Shown one piece after another: positions 24,504 to 33,240 of a DNA stretch of 45,009 nt; within the stretch, counting starts at the first letter, position 1, and each line of letters opens with the position of its first letter. The DNA is taken from the NCBI GenBank assembly GCA_003242035.1, contig QBMC01000017.1, positions 1 to 45,009 on the forward strand. The letters run 5' to 3'. The stretch comes from Nodosilinea foveolarum. Its GTDB lineage: Bacteria; Cyanobacteriota; Cyanobacteriia; Phormidesmidales; Phormidesmidaceae. Made by a program: the position numbers and the translations under genes. The notes under the pieces were generated by a model. The model saw only the letters and a list, made by a program, of their open reading frames with translations, searched no databases and was not told the DNA's origin.

Positions 24504-25751
24504 ATGGGCAAGAGACTAGAGCATCTATTTCAATTTATTCGTTGGGGACTATTGACTGGGGCGGCTTCGATGCTGACCTTGGGGATGAACACACTGCCTG
24601 CTGCCGCTGATGAGCTGAACGATTGGGGTTACGATTCGCAGACGCGATCGCTCACCATCACGCTCCCGCCTAATATTTCACCTAGCGTCTCAGTCCTGGC
24701 ATCCGACCAGCTACTCATAGTGCTACCCAATACTCAAATTGGCGATGTGGCAGGCCTGACCGTAGGCGACGGCGTGGTAGACAACATCGTGCTCGAACAG
24801 ACTACGCCAGAAACCCTCTGGATGATTGTGGAGTTTGCCGAAGGAACCGTACTGGCGAATACGCAGTCTGTCGTTCCCGTGGGTGGCGGCGTAGACTCGG
24901 CGAGCCAGCAGTGGGAAGTTCGACCGGCTGTTGTTGCGAGTAGTGGCGTTGGTTCGAGTGCGATCGCCAATGGGCCTACTGTAAATGGCAGCGGTGCCGA
25001 GAGCCTAAGAACCCCTGCGGTTGATGTGGCTCAAGCAGATTTTCCAGACCTGCCCATTTTAGAACCGGGCATCGTGCTGAGTGAACCTGTGAGGGTGCCT
25101 TCTATACCGCCTGCTTCCATTCCGGCTCCGCCGCCGGTAGCAGAAGCAAGTCGCCCAGCTATTAGCATTTCAGATGTGCCGGAAGAAGTCGCTGAAGAAG
25201 TCGTTGAAGAAGTTGCTGAAGAAGTTGCTGAAGAAGTGATTGCTTCGGAAGAGTCTGTTCCGATAGAAGTGATTTCTAACGATCTGGGTGAAGCCAACAC
25301 AGGCGATGAAGTTGCCGCGAGCGCGGATGTTCCGGCTGAACCACCCTTTTTAGGCGAAGGTGCATTTGAAGTGCCCGTCATTAACGAGACGGCGCTGTCG
25401 GAAGACCGCTCAGACAAGTTTGCCGAAGATTCTGTGGGAGCGGATGAGCCGGTTGCGGTGGCTACGCCTGAAGAACCTGTGCCGACAATGGAAGCGGACA
25501 AAACCCCAGTAGAAGCGGTTGCGGCGGCTGAACGCGAGCCTACGATAGAGGCTGATGTCGTGCCCGGAGATAGGGTTGCTGCCGCTCTTAGTCTTCAGAC
25601 TAGAGTGGATGCTAGCGCTGCGGTGGAGCCTGCACCCGTGGCTGATGAGTTCGAACCAGAACAGATAGATCTCTCTGCGCAAGGCGTTACGCCGCAAAAC
25701 ACAACTAATCGTTGGCCTGACCCCATTCCCTTTGGGGTGCCGTTGCCCTAA
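24504..25751 (+). CDS. Exported protein with N-terminal AMIN-like domain and acidic repeats
   Basis: The 415-residue protein starts with a Lys/Arg-containing N-terminus and a hydrophobic signal-like segment ending in LPAAADE (about 14-36). A domain of about 90 residues follows that resembles AMIN (alternating beta strands such as SLTITLPPNISPSVSV and LWMIVEFAEGTVL). AMIN domains target periplasmic proteins to the septum or to the peptidoglycan/secretin machinery. No amidase or secretin domain follows. The remaining ~280 residues are low-complexity, rich in Pro, Ala, Val and Glu, with five exact tetrapeptide-type repeats (EEVA/EEVV/EEVI) encoded at 25182-25241. An envelope role is likely but unproven. 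The next gene, an ABC-2 permease, begins 110 bases downstream on the same strand. Confidence 0.78.
   Translation: MGKRLEHLFQFIRWGLLTGAASMLTLGMNTLPAAADELNDWGYDSQTRSLTITLPPNISPSVSVLASDQLLIVLPNTQIGDVAGLTVGDGVVDNIVLEQTTPETLWMIVEFAEGTVLANTQSVVPVGGGVDSASQQWEVRPAVVASSGVGSSAIANGPTVNGSGAESLRTPAVDVAQADFPDLPILEPGIVLSEPVRVPSIPPASIPAPPPVAEASRPAISISDVPEEVAEEVVEEVAEEVAEEVIASEESVPIEVISNDLGEANTGDEVAASADVPAEPPFLGEGAFEVPVINETALSEDRSDKFAEDSVGADEPVAVATPEEPVPTMEADKTPVEAVAAAEREPTIEADVVPGDRVAAALSLQTRVDASAAVEPAPVADEFEPEQIDLSAQGVTPQNTTNRWPDPIPFGVPLP
25182..25241 (+). repeat. Five tandem 12-bp coding repeats
   Basis: The unit GAAGAAGTYGYT occurs five times in a row (the last copy reads GAAGAAGTGATT), encoding EEVA EEVV EEVA EEVA EEVI. 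The copies differ by one or two bases, so the array can change length by slippage without a frameshift. Confidence 0.9.
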
Positions 25752-25860
25752 TAGAAAGGGATTTTAGTCTCAACCTGTATGGCAGGCAGGGGCGAAATTG
25801 AGTGACGGGGAGAGCCATATCGCGGGACAATAGGAAGCAGTGTTTTATGCTAGCTGACTT

Positions 25861-26721
25861 GTGAATACTCCTCGCGATCGCCCTATTTCTCCTTTAGAAA
25901 ACCGCTCCCATTCTGTTCAGCGTCAGTCATCCAAAAGCCGTCGCCTCAGGAATTTAGCCGCAGATACGCTGACTGTTTTTTGGGGCGACTGGCTGGATTT
26001 GCGAGTGCGTATTCCTCAAATTGCCGCTTCGGGTTTGGTTTCGCCGCTGATATACATTTTGGCGTTTGGGTTGGGCCTGGGTAGCTCGCTAGACAAGGTG
26101 AGTACGCCTACGGCGGGCGATAGCTACCTGGAGTTTATTTTGCCGGGGATGGTGGCGCTGTCTTCAATGGTGATTAGCTTTGGCGGCACGACGTTTTCGA
26201 TTTGCGGCGAGCGGCTTTTTTCTAAAACTTTTGAGGAAATGCTGCTGTATCCGATTCATCCGCTGGCGCTGCACTTAGGAAAAATGCTGGCGGGCATTGT
26301 GCGCGGGCTAATGACGGCTTCGGCTGTAATCCTGCTAGCCGTCGTCTTTACGGGCAAAGTCTGGAGCTTTCTCAATCCGCTGTTCTTCCTGCTGGTGATT
26401 TTGAACTGTGCGGTATTTGCCGGATTGGGCGTGATCGTCGGGCTAAATGTGAAGTCGCTGGAAAGCGTGGGGCTGTTTAATAATTTTCTGATTGTGCCGA
26501 TGTCGTTTTTGGGCGGCACGTTTTTTGACCCGACCACGCTGCCGACCGCTTTGAAGCCAATTGTATTTGCCCTACCGCTGACTTATACGACGATGGGTTT
26601 GAGAGCGATCGCCTACAAGCCACTATCAGAATTTCCCTGGTATAGCATCCCAATTTTGCTGGCGAGTGCGATCGCCCTTTCCTTCCTCGGCGCGCGACAG
26701 TTCGCTAATCAGCAAGATTAA
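25861..26721 (+). CDS. ABC-2 type transporter permease
   Basis: The 286-residue protein starts at GTG 25861. A hydrophilic N-terminus of about 40 residues precedes an ABC2_membrane-type domain with about six hydrophobic helices and the characteristic GDSYLEFILPGMVALSSM region and SFLGGTFFD loop. Such permeases pair with a separate ATP-binding subunit to export polysaccharides, drugs or lipids. No ATPase gene is adjacent: the nearest one, lptB, belongs to a different operon. The ATPase partner must therefore be encoded elsewhere in the genome, which is common for cyanobacterial DrrB/NodJ-like permeases. The substrate cannot be read from the sequence. The gene converges on the SGNH hydrolase with only 12 bases between stops. 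Confidence 0.9.
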   Translation: MNTPRDRPISPLENRSHSVQRQSSKSRRLRNLAADTLTVFWGDWLDLRVRIPQIAASGLVSPLIYILAFGLGLGSSLDKVSTPTAGDSYLEFILPGMVALSSMVISFGGTTFSICGERLFSKTFEEMLLYPIHPLALHLGKMLAGIVRGLMTASAVILLAVVFTGKVWSFLNPLFFLLVILNCAVFAGLGVIVGLNVKSLESVGLFNNFLIVPMSFLGGTFFDPTTLPTALKPIVFALPLTYTTMGLRAIAYKPLSEFPWYSIPILLASAIALSFLGARQFANQQD

Positions 26722-26733
26722 ATTTTGTACGAG

Positions 26734-27465
26734 CTAAAGAATAGCCTCCATGAGCGGTTGCCAGCTTTTGACCGACTCTAAAATAGTGCGATAACCCAAA
26801 GGATTAGGATGAATGCCGTCGGTGCAAAGGTGATCGCTCACCCAATGCTCGTCTTGCTGCGTCCACTGCTCGTACAGGTCTAAATAAGGCACGTCATGAG
26901 CTTCACATAGCCGCTTTGTAACGTCTCGATAACGCATCTGCTCAGCGTGAGTGAAATATAAAATTTTGGCGAATGGCATTGCTGTCTCGTTTACTGGCAC
27001 CATGCCTACGAAGTAAACCGGGCAGAGCGAACTGGCCTGAGCTAGCAACTGATCCATTTCGCACTCGAACAGATCAATGGCCGTGATAGGTCGTCCGGTC
27101 GGTCGTCCGGCTCTAGCCGAATCGTTAATGCCCACAGAAAGGACTAAAACATCTGGTGTGCGGTGGCGAAGTTCTCCGCGATCGCCAAACTCACTTTTCA
27201 GCCGTTTAGCAACTTGCCTAACGCCATCACCGCGAACGCCCAGGTTGTAGAGAATAGGCCCTGGCTGCTCAGGATTCATATAACTGAGGCGCAGTCGATC
27301 TACCCAGCCGCCGCCCTCACTATCGCCATAGCCATAAATTAGGCTGTCGCCAATCGCAATGACTTTTTTGGGATGAGCGGTAATCGCAGCGCGAACATCA
27401 GCGGAGTGGATGGCTGAGGCCGATTGAGCCGTAGAGGTTGAAGCAGGTGAAAGCGTTACCGCCAT
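26734..27465 (-). CDS. SGNH/GDSL family hydrolase
   Basis: The protein has 243 residues. The nucleophile lies in AIGDSLIYGYGDS (S41), the oxyanion residues are in GVRGDG (block II) and SVGINDS (block III), and the catalytic Asp/His are in DGIHPNPLGYR (D216, H219). All four SGNH blocks are intact, so it should be an active esterase, lipase or acyl hydrolase. No cleavable signal peptide is seen, although the first 25 residues are Ser/Thr/Ala-rich and look non-catalytic. The substrate is unknown. The gene converges with the ABC-2 permease and is followed upstream by glmM on the same strand (95 bases away), but cotranscription is not certain because a possible hairpin lies between. Confidence 0.92.
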   Translation of the reverse strand: MAVTLSPASTSTAQSASAIHSADVRAAITAHPKKVIAIGDSLIYGYGDSEGGGWVDRLRLSYMNPEQPGPILYNLGVRGDGVRQVAKRLKSEFGDRGELRHRTPDVLVLSVGINDSARAGRPTGRPITAIDLFECEMDQLLAQASSLCPVYFVGMVPVNETAMPFAKILYFTHAEQMRYRDVTKRLCEAHDVPYLDLYEQWTQQDEHWVSDHLCTDGIHPNPLGYRTILESVKSWQPLMEAIL

Positions 27466-27505
27466 AGGGATGCTTTAAAGACTTCGTTTAGGAATAGCAC
27501 AAACG

Positions 27506-27539
27506 CTGGCAGCTTTGCAAATCTTCACATTGCTGCCAG
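27506..27539 (-). terminator. Possible hairpin after glmM
   Basis: On the minus strand CTGGCAGC (27539-27532) can pair with GCTGCCAG (27513-27506) around an 18-base loop, 21 bases past the glmM stop codon. There is no T run after it, so it may be an mRNA-stabilising stem rather than a terminator. Confidence 0.4.
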
Positions 27540-27559
27540 AGGAGCTAAGAGCGATCTTT

Positions 27560-29119
27560 CTATGCCAGGTGCTGAGAGACTTTAGCGGCCAGTGCGTCTG
27601 TCCAATGGTCTACTACCTCGGCGTCGGCGGCTTCTACCATGACCCGGATGAGCGGTTCGGTGCCCGAGGCTCTAACCAGGACTCGACCCTGATCGCCCAT
27701 GGCAGATTCGGCCTGGGCGATCGCGCTAGTAATCGCATCGCAAGTTTGCCAGTTGCGGCGAACGTCAGCATCTTCTACCCGCACGTTTTCCAGCCTTTGA
27801 GGATAGGTCTCGAAGCTTTGGTCAACCAGTTCGGCGAGCGAGCAATCGGCCTGCTTGAGCAAATCTGCTAAATGTAGCGCGGTGAGAATACCGTCGCCAG
27901 TGAGGCTGTAGTGATGGCAGAGAATGTGGCCAGACTGCTCGCCGCCTAGCATGGCACCTCGATTGACCATATCGGCAAAGACGTGCTGGTCGCCGACTTG
28001 GGTGCGAATGAGCGTACCGCCCTGCTGTTCCCAGGCCCGCTCGAAGCCTAAGTTGGCCATGACCGTGGAGACAATGGTGTTGTTGGGCAACCGGTTTTGG
28101 CGCTTAAGGGTTTGGCCCCAGAAATACAAAATGTAGTCGCCGTCGATGACGCGGCCTTGAGCATCCACCGCCATCACTCGGTCGGCATCGCCGTCGAAGG
28201 CAAAGCCAATGTCGGCGTTGAGGTCGGCCATTGCGGTCTGGAGTGCGCTTAGATGAGTGGAGCCGCAGTTGACGTTGATGCGATCGCCATCTGGCAAACC
28301 GTGCAAAATTTCCACCTGCGCGCCCGTCGATTCAAACACCTGTTTCGCCACGCTAGTCGCCGCACCCCAGGCCAAATCTAGAACAATGCGCAGGCCGCTC
28401 AGATCGGGCTGAGGCTGAAACGGCTGCTTGATAAAATCGACATAGCGCTCTAGCAAGTCAGGACGCTGATATGTGCGGCCCCACTGCATTTGCGCGGTGT
28501 CATCGAAGACGCAGTTTCCCAAGTCGGGCAGACCTTCGCCGCGCAGCGCTGACTCAATTTGTCGTTGAATGGTGGTAGAAATCTTGGTGCCATCCGAGCC
28601 AAAGAATTTGATGCCGTTGTCAGCGGGCGGGTTGTGGCTAGCGGAGATCATAATGCCGCCCGCGCTGCCGACCATCGCCAAATGTGCGACCGCAGCCGTT
28701 GGACAAAGGCCCATGTTCCAAACTTCTAGACCGGCGGTAGTCAGTCCGGCAGCAAGGCCCGACGCTAGCATATCGCTAGAGTTGCGCGAGTCCTGGCCCA
28801 AAATCACCGGGCCGCTCTCGCCATGAGCGCGCAAAACCTGACCGGCCCAGAAGCCTACCTGGGTGGCCAACGGAGCCGTTAGCAGCGTCCCGGCATGACC
28901 GCGAATGCCATCGGTGCCAAATAGCGGTGTGCTAGGCAATGGCTTCATATCGCAAGCGGCTAGCGCAACGGGAACGAATGACTGCGTTTTTTGCAACGGC
29001 TGACTGGCCAGTGAATTGGCCAGTAAATTGGCCGGTGAATTGACCTGCGAACTGGCTTGCTTTTGATCGTGCTTTTTGGCGACGCGGGTACGGTTGCCTC
29101 GAATTGGAGAACTCACCAC
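27560..29119 (-). CDS. glmM: Phosphoglucosamine mutase
   Basis: The protein is 519 residues long, against about 445 in E. coli. It carries [11 protein letters not shown] (substrate loop), [12 protein letters not shown] with the phosphoserine S161, the metal-binding FDGDADR and the C-terminal [15 protein letters not shown] phosphate-binding loop. It interconverts glucosamine-6-phosphate and glucosamine-1-phosphate, feeding UDP-GlcNAc for peptidoglycan and lipopolysaccharide. About 60 extra N-terminal residues (Ser, Ala, Gln and Lys-rich) precede the catalytic core. Cyanobacterial GlmM proteins often have such an extension beginning MVS, so I keep the ATG at 29119, but M58 (28948) directly before the core is a possible alternative start. 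The extension contains three 12-bp repeats. Confidence 0.95.
   Translation of the reverse strand: MVSSPIRGNRTRVAKKHDQKQASSQVNSPANLLANSLASQPLQKTQSFVPVALAACDMKPLPSTPLFGTDGIRGHAGTLLTAPLATQVGFWAGQVLRAHGESGPVILGQDSRNSSDMLASGLAAGLTTAGLEVWNMGLCPTAAVAHLAMVGSAGGIMISASHNPPADNGIKFFGSDGTKISTTIQRQIESALRGEGLPDLGNCVFDDTAQMQWGRTYQRPDLLERYVDFIKQPFQPQPDLSGLRIVLDLAWGAATSVAKQVFESTGAQVEILHGLPDGDRINVNCGSTHLSALQTAMADLNADIGFAFDGDADRVMAVDAQGRVIDGDYILYFWGQTLKRQNRLPNNTIVSTVMANLGFERAWEQQGGTLIRTQVGDQHVFADMVNRGAMLGGEQSGHILCHHYSLTGDGILTALHLADLLKQADCSLAELVDQSFETYPQRLENVRVEDADVRRNWQTCDAITSAIAQAESAMGDQGRVLVRASGTEPLIRVMVEAADAEVVDHWTDALAAKVSQHLA
29006..29041 (-). repeat. Three tandem 12-bp repeats in the glmM N-terminal extension
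   Basis: On the plus strand GGCCAGTGAATT, GGCCAGTAAATT and GGCCGGTGAATT follow each other without gaps (29006-29041). On the coding strand they encode [12 protein letters not shown] in a region without conserved function, so the length may vary between strains. Confidence 0.9.
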
Positions 29120-29411
29120 TGCTATTCACTCCTCACTTAAAATTTATTTTTGCCCACACCTAACGAATACTGAACGAATACTTGGACGAGTATCTGGCTG
29201 CGAGCGTTGAGCAAAAAGCACTGGCTGCGACCATTAGGCTACAAGTGTGGAGAATATCACCTTGACCTCGATAATGTTGGTTAATGTGCCAATTCCTATA
29301 AAGTCACTTAAATTCAATGACTTCAAAAAGCTAAGTAAGTGCCCGATTAACGTCTTATTTAGGTGTCCGCTAGAATCTATCAAACAAAATTGATACAGAC
29401 GCAGAAACACT

Positions 29412-29900
29412 ATGCCCACTCTTTCTTCTGATCGCAACTTTGCCGATGAGGAACCGTCCAAATCCAGTTCGCCCGAAGACGCTATTGAAGGCACGAGTGA
29501 CGCTGCTGAAGTCGCTTCGCTAGCTAGGGGCATTGCCGAATTCAACACCGAGCAGTTCTATTCCTGTCACGACACGCTAGAAGCCGTTTGGATGGATGCA
29601 GAGTATGCAGAGAAGCCTTTCTATCAGGGAATTTTGCAGATTGCGGTGGCCTTCTACCATTTAGGCAATCTGAACTGGCGCGGGGGGGCAATTTTGCTCG
29701 GTGAAGGGTTAGGACGTTTGCTTAAGTTTGAGCCGAGCCACGAAGGGGTAGATGTGGAAGCCTTGGTGGATGAGGCGGTAGAGTGGCTGGCATTGGTACA
29801 GGCGGCAGGGCCGGAGGGCGTAGCCGCGATGATGGCTGAGTTACCGCGATCGCTCCCCAAAATCCAGCCAGCTATGCCCTCGAATGAAGCGACGGTGTAG
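29412..29900 (+). CDS. DUF309 domain protein
   Basis: The protein has 162 residues. A variable, Ser/Glu-rich N-terminus of about 45 residues is followed by the DUF309 core, with the recognisable FNTEQFYSCHDTLEAVW and FYQGILQIAVAFYHL motifs, which contain conserved His and Glu residues. DUF309 proteins are small and helical, and their activity is unknown; the conserved His/Glu pattern resembles a metal or catalytic site, but this is unproven. The gene lies 206 bases before the lptA-like gene on the same strand. It is probably not part of that operon, since the gap holds short imperfect repeats but no shared promoter can be defined. Confidence 0.88.
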   Translation: MPTLSSDRNFADEEPSKSSSPEDAIEGTSDAAEVASLARGIAEFNTEQFYSCHDTLEAVWMDAEYAEKPFYQGILQIAVAFYHLGNLNWRGGAILLGEGLGRLLKFEPSHEGVDVEALVDEAVEWLALVQAAGPEGVAAMMAELPRSLPKIQPAMPSNEATV

Positions 29901-30106
29901 AGTAAATGGAACCGTAGCAAGCTATCTAACGGTTGATTTGAGGGTTATCTGACGGTTGATAAATCGGACGCTCCCTTAGGTTGAATAGAAAGAACCTTCA
30001 CTAGAATAAAAAGGGATGTGTCTGGACTATCTACCCCTCGACCTACCCCTCGACCGCTGACCCTTCGACGATTCCTGAAGACGCTTGAAAAGATGTTTTT
30101 AAAACA

Positions 30107-30634
30107 ATGCCTTTGAAACTGAGTCCAAAGCTGCTTGGCGCTTTTGCAGCCGCTTTACTATTGCCAGTGGTGCTACCGGTGCTGTTACCGGCAACGCTTT
30201 CGCAAGCAGAGGCCCAGTCTAATGGAGTGCCCATTAAGCTTACGGCCAGCAAAGTCGAGGCTAATTCTAATACGGGTGTGCTGACGGCAACGGGCAACGT
30301 GCGCATTGACTATCCCAGTCGGCAAATTTACGCGACCTCGGCGCAGGCGCAGTATTACAGCAATGAGCAGCGCATCGTATTGAGCGGCAACGTGAACGTC
30401 GAGCAAGCAGGTAATACGCTGCGAGCCGAAACGGTGACCTATCTGATTGCAGAAGGTCGATTTGTGGCAACCCCTGGCGCTCAATCTCAGGTAGAGGCTG
30501 TTTACATTCTGCCAGAGGCCCCTAACCCTGAACCCCGCGTAGATTCTAACGCTCAGCCCGCGAGTCCCGCACCGCTGTCTATTCCCGCTCCGCCTGCCGA
30601 GCTGCCCGCAGAGCTAGGGTCGATTAGTCGCTAG
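30107..30634 (+). CDS. lptA: LptA/OstA-like periplasmic lipopolysaccharide transport protein
   Basis: The protein has 175 residues. An N-terminal signal peptide (hydrophobic to about residue 27, ending LSQAEAQS) is followed by an OstA-N/LptA beta-strand fold (about 30-130). This shows the family-type pattern of alternating strands: KLTASKVEANSNTGVLTATG, then YPSRQIYATSAQAQYY and RIVLSGNVNVEQAGNTLRA. The C-terminal 45 residues are Pro/Ala-rich. LptA forms the periplasmic bridge that carries lipopolysaccharide from the inner-membrane extractor LptBFG(C) to LptD in the outer membrane. lptB and an lptF/G-like permease follow at 39 and 59 bases on the same strand, which supports the assignment. 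No lptC gene is visible in the cluster. Confidence 0.9.
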   Translation: MPLKLSPKLLGAFAAALLLPVVLPVLLPATLSQAEAQSNGVPIKLTASKVEANSNTGVLTATGNVRIDYPSRQIYATSAQAQYYSNEQRIVLSGNVNVEQAGNTLRAETVTYLIAEGRFVATPGAQSQVEAVYILPEAPNPEPRVDSNAQPASPAPLSIPAPPAELPAELGSISR

Positions 30635-30673
30635 CTCCTGCTTTGTCCGCTGACCTGTCGCGATTTTCCTGTC

Positions 30674-31465
30674 ATGACTTCCTCTCTGGTAAAATCTGAG
30701 CCTGTTCGCTTAACCAATGTGGATCTTCCCTTAAAGCGCAAGCTTGTGCTCGAAAATGTCCAAAAAACGTACGGGAAGCGCACGGTTGTAAAGGGCGTGA
30801 ATCTTGCGGTGGCTCAAGGTGAGATAGTGGGCTTGCTGGGGCCGAACGGGGCCGGTAAAACCACCACCTTTTATATGGCGACCGGCCTAGTAAAACCCGA
30901 CGTGGGTAAGGTTTCGCTAGACGATGAAGATATTACCAAAGTGCCGATGTATCGTCGGGCGCGGCAGGGAATTGGCTATTTGGCGCAGGAGCCGAGCATT
31001 TTTCGTAACCTGAGTGTGCGAGACAATTTGTTGCTGGTGATGGAGCAGACGGGAGTGCCGTTTCATCAGCGGGAGGCGCGGTTGCAATCTCTGCTCAAAG
31101 AGTTTCGCTTAGAGCAGGTGGCCGACTCGCTGGGCATTCAGGTGTCGGGCGGAGAGCGGCGAAGAACGGAGCTGGCTAGGGCGCTGGCGGTGGGCTTGCA
31201 GGGGCCAGACTTTTTGTTTTTGGATGAACCTTTTGCTGGGGTAGACCCAATTGCGGTGTCGGAGATTCAAACGATTGTGGCGGAATTACGCGATCGCAAC
31301 ATGGGCATCCTCATCACCGACCACAACGTACGCGAAACTCTCCAAATCATCGACCGGGCCTACATCATGAGCGACGGACAAATCCTTGCTGCGGGCAGCG
31401 CCGCCGACCTTTCCGACAATCCGCTAGTACGACAGTATTACTTAGGCGAAGGATTCCGGCTGTGA
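30674..31465 (+). CDS. lptB: Lipopolysaccharide export ABC transporter ATP-binding protein
   Basis: The protein has 263 residues. The Walker A motif GPNGAGKTT is at 56-64, the Q-loop lies around 105, the ABC signature SGGERRR starts at 158, the Walker B/catalytic Glu are in FLFLDEP (D184-E185) and the switch His is H217 in TDHNV. The LptB-specific pattern (EPSIFRNLSVRDNLL near 106-120) is present. LptB hydrolyses ATP in the cytoplasm to power extraction of lipopolysaccharide by the LptF/G permease pair. The gene sits between lptA-like and lptF/G-like genes with short gaps (39 and 59 bases). The N-terminal ~24 residues are a cyanobacterial extension relative to E. coli LptB (241 residues). Confidence 0.96.
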   Translation: MTSSLVKSEPVRLTNVDLPLKRKLVLENVQKTYGKRTVVKGVNLAVAQGEIVGLLGPNGAGKTTTFYMATGLVKPDVGKVSLDDEDITKVPMYRRARQGIGYLAQEPSIFRNLSVRDNLLLVMEQTGVPFHQREARLQSLLKEFRLEQVADSLGIQVSGGERRRTELARALAVGLQGPDFLFLDEPFAGVDPIAVSEIQTIVAELRDRNMGILITDHNVRETLQIIDRAYIMSDGQILAAGSAADLSDNPLVRQYYLGEGFRL

Positions 31466-31524
31466 GTAAACGCCTCCACACTCCTTCTTCTCACTCTCGA
31501 TAAAGCTCCCTCAACAGCCCGCTT

Positions 31525-32679
31525 ATGGCGTCCCTTACCCTCTCTCAAAAACTCTCCGGCTGGTTCCCGCGAATATCCATCATGGATCGCTACATCGTCC
31601 AGGAACTTACCCTACCCTTCTTATTTGCGGTAGGTGCGTTCTCTTCGATTGCGGTGTCTGTCGGCTCACTGTTCGAACTTATCCGCAAAGTCACCGACTC
31701 TGGGCTACCCGCTTCTTTAGCCTTCGAAATTTTTTTGCTGACGATGCCGCAGTTCGTGGTCTTGGCCTTTCCGATGTCAACGCTGCTCTCGACGATGATG
31801 ACCTTTAGCCGTTTCTCTAGCGACAGCGAGCTGATTGCCCTGCGAGGCTGCGGCGTCAGCGTGAAGCGAATTGTGGTTCCAGCCATTATCTTGAGCCTAT
31901 TAGTGACCGCGCTGAGCTTTGCGGTTAGTGAAGTGGTGGCCCCGGCGAGTACAACTAGAGCTAGCGACCTGCTGGCAAAAGCGTTAGACCAGGAAAAGCC
32001 ACCCTTTAAAGAAGGCAATATCACCTTTCAACAGCAGGACGGCGACGAGCTGGTGCGGTTTTTCCACGCCCGCCAATTTGACGGCACCACCATGCGCGGA
32101 ATTACGGTCGTCGATCTCTCTCAAGCAGAGAACAAAGACGGCCTGACGCAAATTGTGAGTGCCGACACGGCCACCTGGGACTTTGCTCGTAACCTGTGGG
32201 AGTTTACCAATGGCACCATCTACGCGGTGTCGCCTAGCGGATCTTTTGGACAAACTATCCGCTTCGATAAGCAAGACTTACAGCTACCGCGTACGCCGCT
32301 GGACTTAGCCGCTAGGCGTAAGAAAACTGAGGAGATGAACATTGCTGAGGCGAACGAATACCTGGGGATTTTGAAACAGACGGGCGATGAGAAAGCGGTT
32401 CGTGATTTAGAGGTGAGCATTCAGCAAAAATATTCGATTCCGTTTGCCTGCGTGGTGTTTGGCTTGGTGGGTTCGGCGGTGGGCGTTCGACCTCAGCGGA
32501 CGGGGAAAGCTACCAGCTTTGGCGTCAGCATCGTGATCATTTTTGGTTACTATTTGCTCAGCTTTATTACTACGGCAATGGGTAAATCTGGCGTAATTAC
32601 GCCCTTTGTGGCCGGATGGCTGCCGCTGGGCTTGGGGCTGGGGGCAGGAATGATTTTGCTGGCGAAGATCTCTCGATAG
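31525..32679 (+). CDS. LptF/LptG-family lipopolysaccharide export permease
   Basis: The protein has 384 residues and the LptF/LptG topology: about three helices at the N-terminus (starting ISIMDRYIVQELTLPFLFAVG), a periplasmic beta-jellyroll domain (about 135-250) and about three C-terminal helices with GLVGSAVGVRPQRTGKATSFG. This permease extracts lipopolysaccharide from the inner membrane and forms the inner-membrane complex with LptB, encoded just upstream. Only one permease gene is present here, where E. coli has two different ones (LptF and LptG). Either a second one lies elsewhere or this protein acts as a homodimer. I cannot decide between F and G from the sequence, so no symbol is given. 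Confidence 0.92.
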   Translation: MASLTLSQKLSGWFPRISIMDRYIVQELTLPFLFAVGAFSSIAVSVGSLFELIRKVTDSGLPASLAFEIFLLTMPQFVVLAFPMSTLLSTMMTFSRFSSDSELIALRGCGVSVKRIVVPAIILSLLVTALSFAVSEVVAPASTTRASDLLAKALDQEKPPFKEGNITFQQQDGDELVRFFHARQFDGTTMRGITVVDLSQAENKDGLTQIVSADTATWDFARNLWEFTNGTIYAVSPSGSFGQTIRFDKQDLQLPRTPLDLAARRKKTEEMNIAEANEYLGILKQTGDEKAVRDLEVSIQQKYSIPFACVVFGLVGSAVGVRPQRTGKATSFGVSIVIIFGYYLLSFITTAMGKSGVITPFVAGWLPLGLGLGAGMILLAKISR

Positions 32680-32697
32680 CGCCATCGCAAAACCAAG

Positions 32698-33240
32698 CTA
32701 CGAGCGAGGACGAATCTGCCAGGGGCGATAACCAGCGCGCAGGCATTGCGTCAGGGCTTCATCCACGACTACTTCTGTCGCATCGACGATATCAACGACG
32801 CAAGCGCCATAGCGGGCGGGCATAAGACTACGACCGCAGTTGTCTAGCACGGCAGTAGAAGGACTCTCAAAAAAGGCATTGTGAATGTCGATGGTGCAGT
32901 TGGCGACTTCGATGGGACGACGCGATCGCCCGCAAACAAACGCCGCACTCTCTGCCGTTAGTCCGGTAAATTCGCTAACATCTATAACGCAAGCACCCAC
33001 ATCCTGTGGATAGCGAGCTGAAGCACAGAGGCCCACGGCTTCTTCCGAGGAAATACCGGCTGCTGTCATATCTTCTGCGCAAGCAAAATAGTCGGGTTCT
33101 CGGACGGCGGCGGCTGGCGCTGCACCGACTGTACCCAGGGCTAACGGTATGGCTAACGAGGCTGATCCAAACGCTAGAGCGGCGGCAAGTTTAGAGATGT
33201 TTTTATCAGACTTTTTAGGACTATCGGACTTGAGGGACAT
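32698..33240 (-). CDS. Exported small protein with four ~30-residue Cys-containing repeats
   Basis: I start the gene at the ATG at 33240 (180 residues) because the protein then begins with a typical signal peptide (MSLKSDSPKKSDKNISKLAA, then a hydrophobic stretch to AAPAAA). The ORF can extend 55 codons upstream to 33405, but that part is not signal-like. The mature protein consists of four repeats of about 30-33 residues, each starting at a Cys and carrying a second Cys 18-21 residues later (CAEDMTAAGIS..., CVIDVSEFTGLT..., CTIDIHN..., CVVDIVD...). The eight Cys could form disulfides in the periplasm (inference). Similar Cys-repeat exported proteins are, to my knowledge, found in other cyanobacteria without known function. 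It is divergent from dxs, sharing a 126-base intergenic region. Confidence 0.75.
   Translation of the reverse strand: MSLKSDSPKKSDKNISKLAAALAFGSASLAIPLALGTVGAAPAAAVREPDYFACAEDMTAAGISSEEAVGLCASARYPQDVGACVIDVSEFTGLTAESAAFVCGRSRRPIEVANCTIDIHNAFFESPSTAVLDNCGRSLMPARYGACVVDIVDATEVVVDEALTQCLRAGYRPWQIRPRS

Noticed and set aside
29125-29150. A CTCCTCAC segment that recalls the core of the cyanobacterial small RNA Yfr1
   Set aside because: The match is incomplete (CACTT instead of CACAC after CTCCT) and no flanking hairpin or terminator follows.
29941-30055. Short imperfect repeats (ACGGTTGAT; CTACCCCTCGAC) before the lptA gene
   Set aside because: Only two copies each, not a CRISPR or a mobile-element end; likely local slippage.
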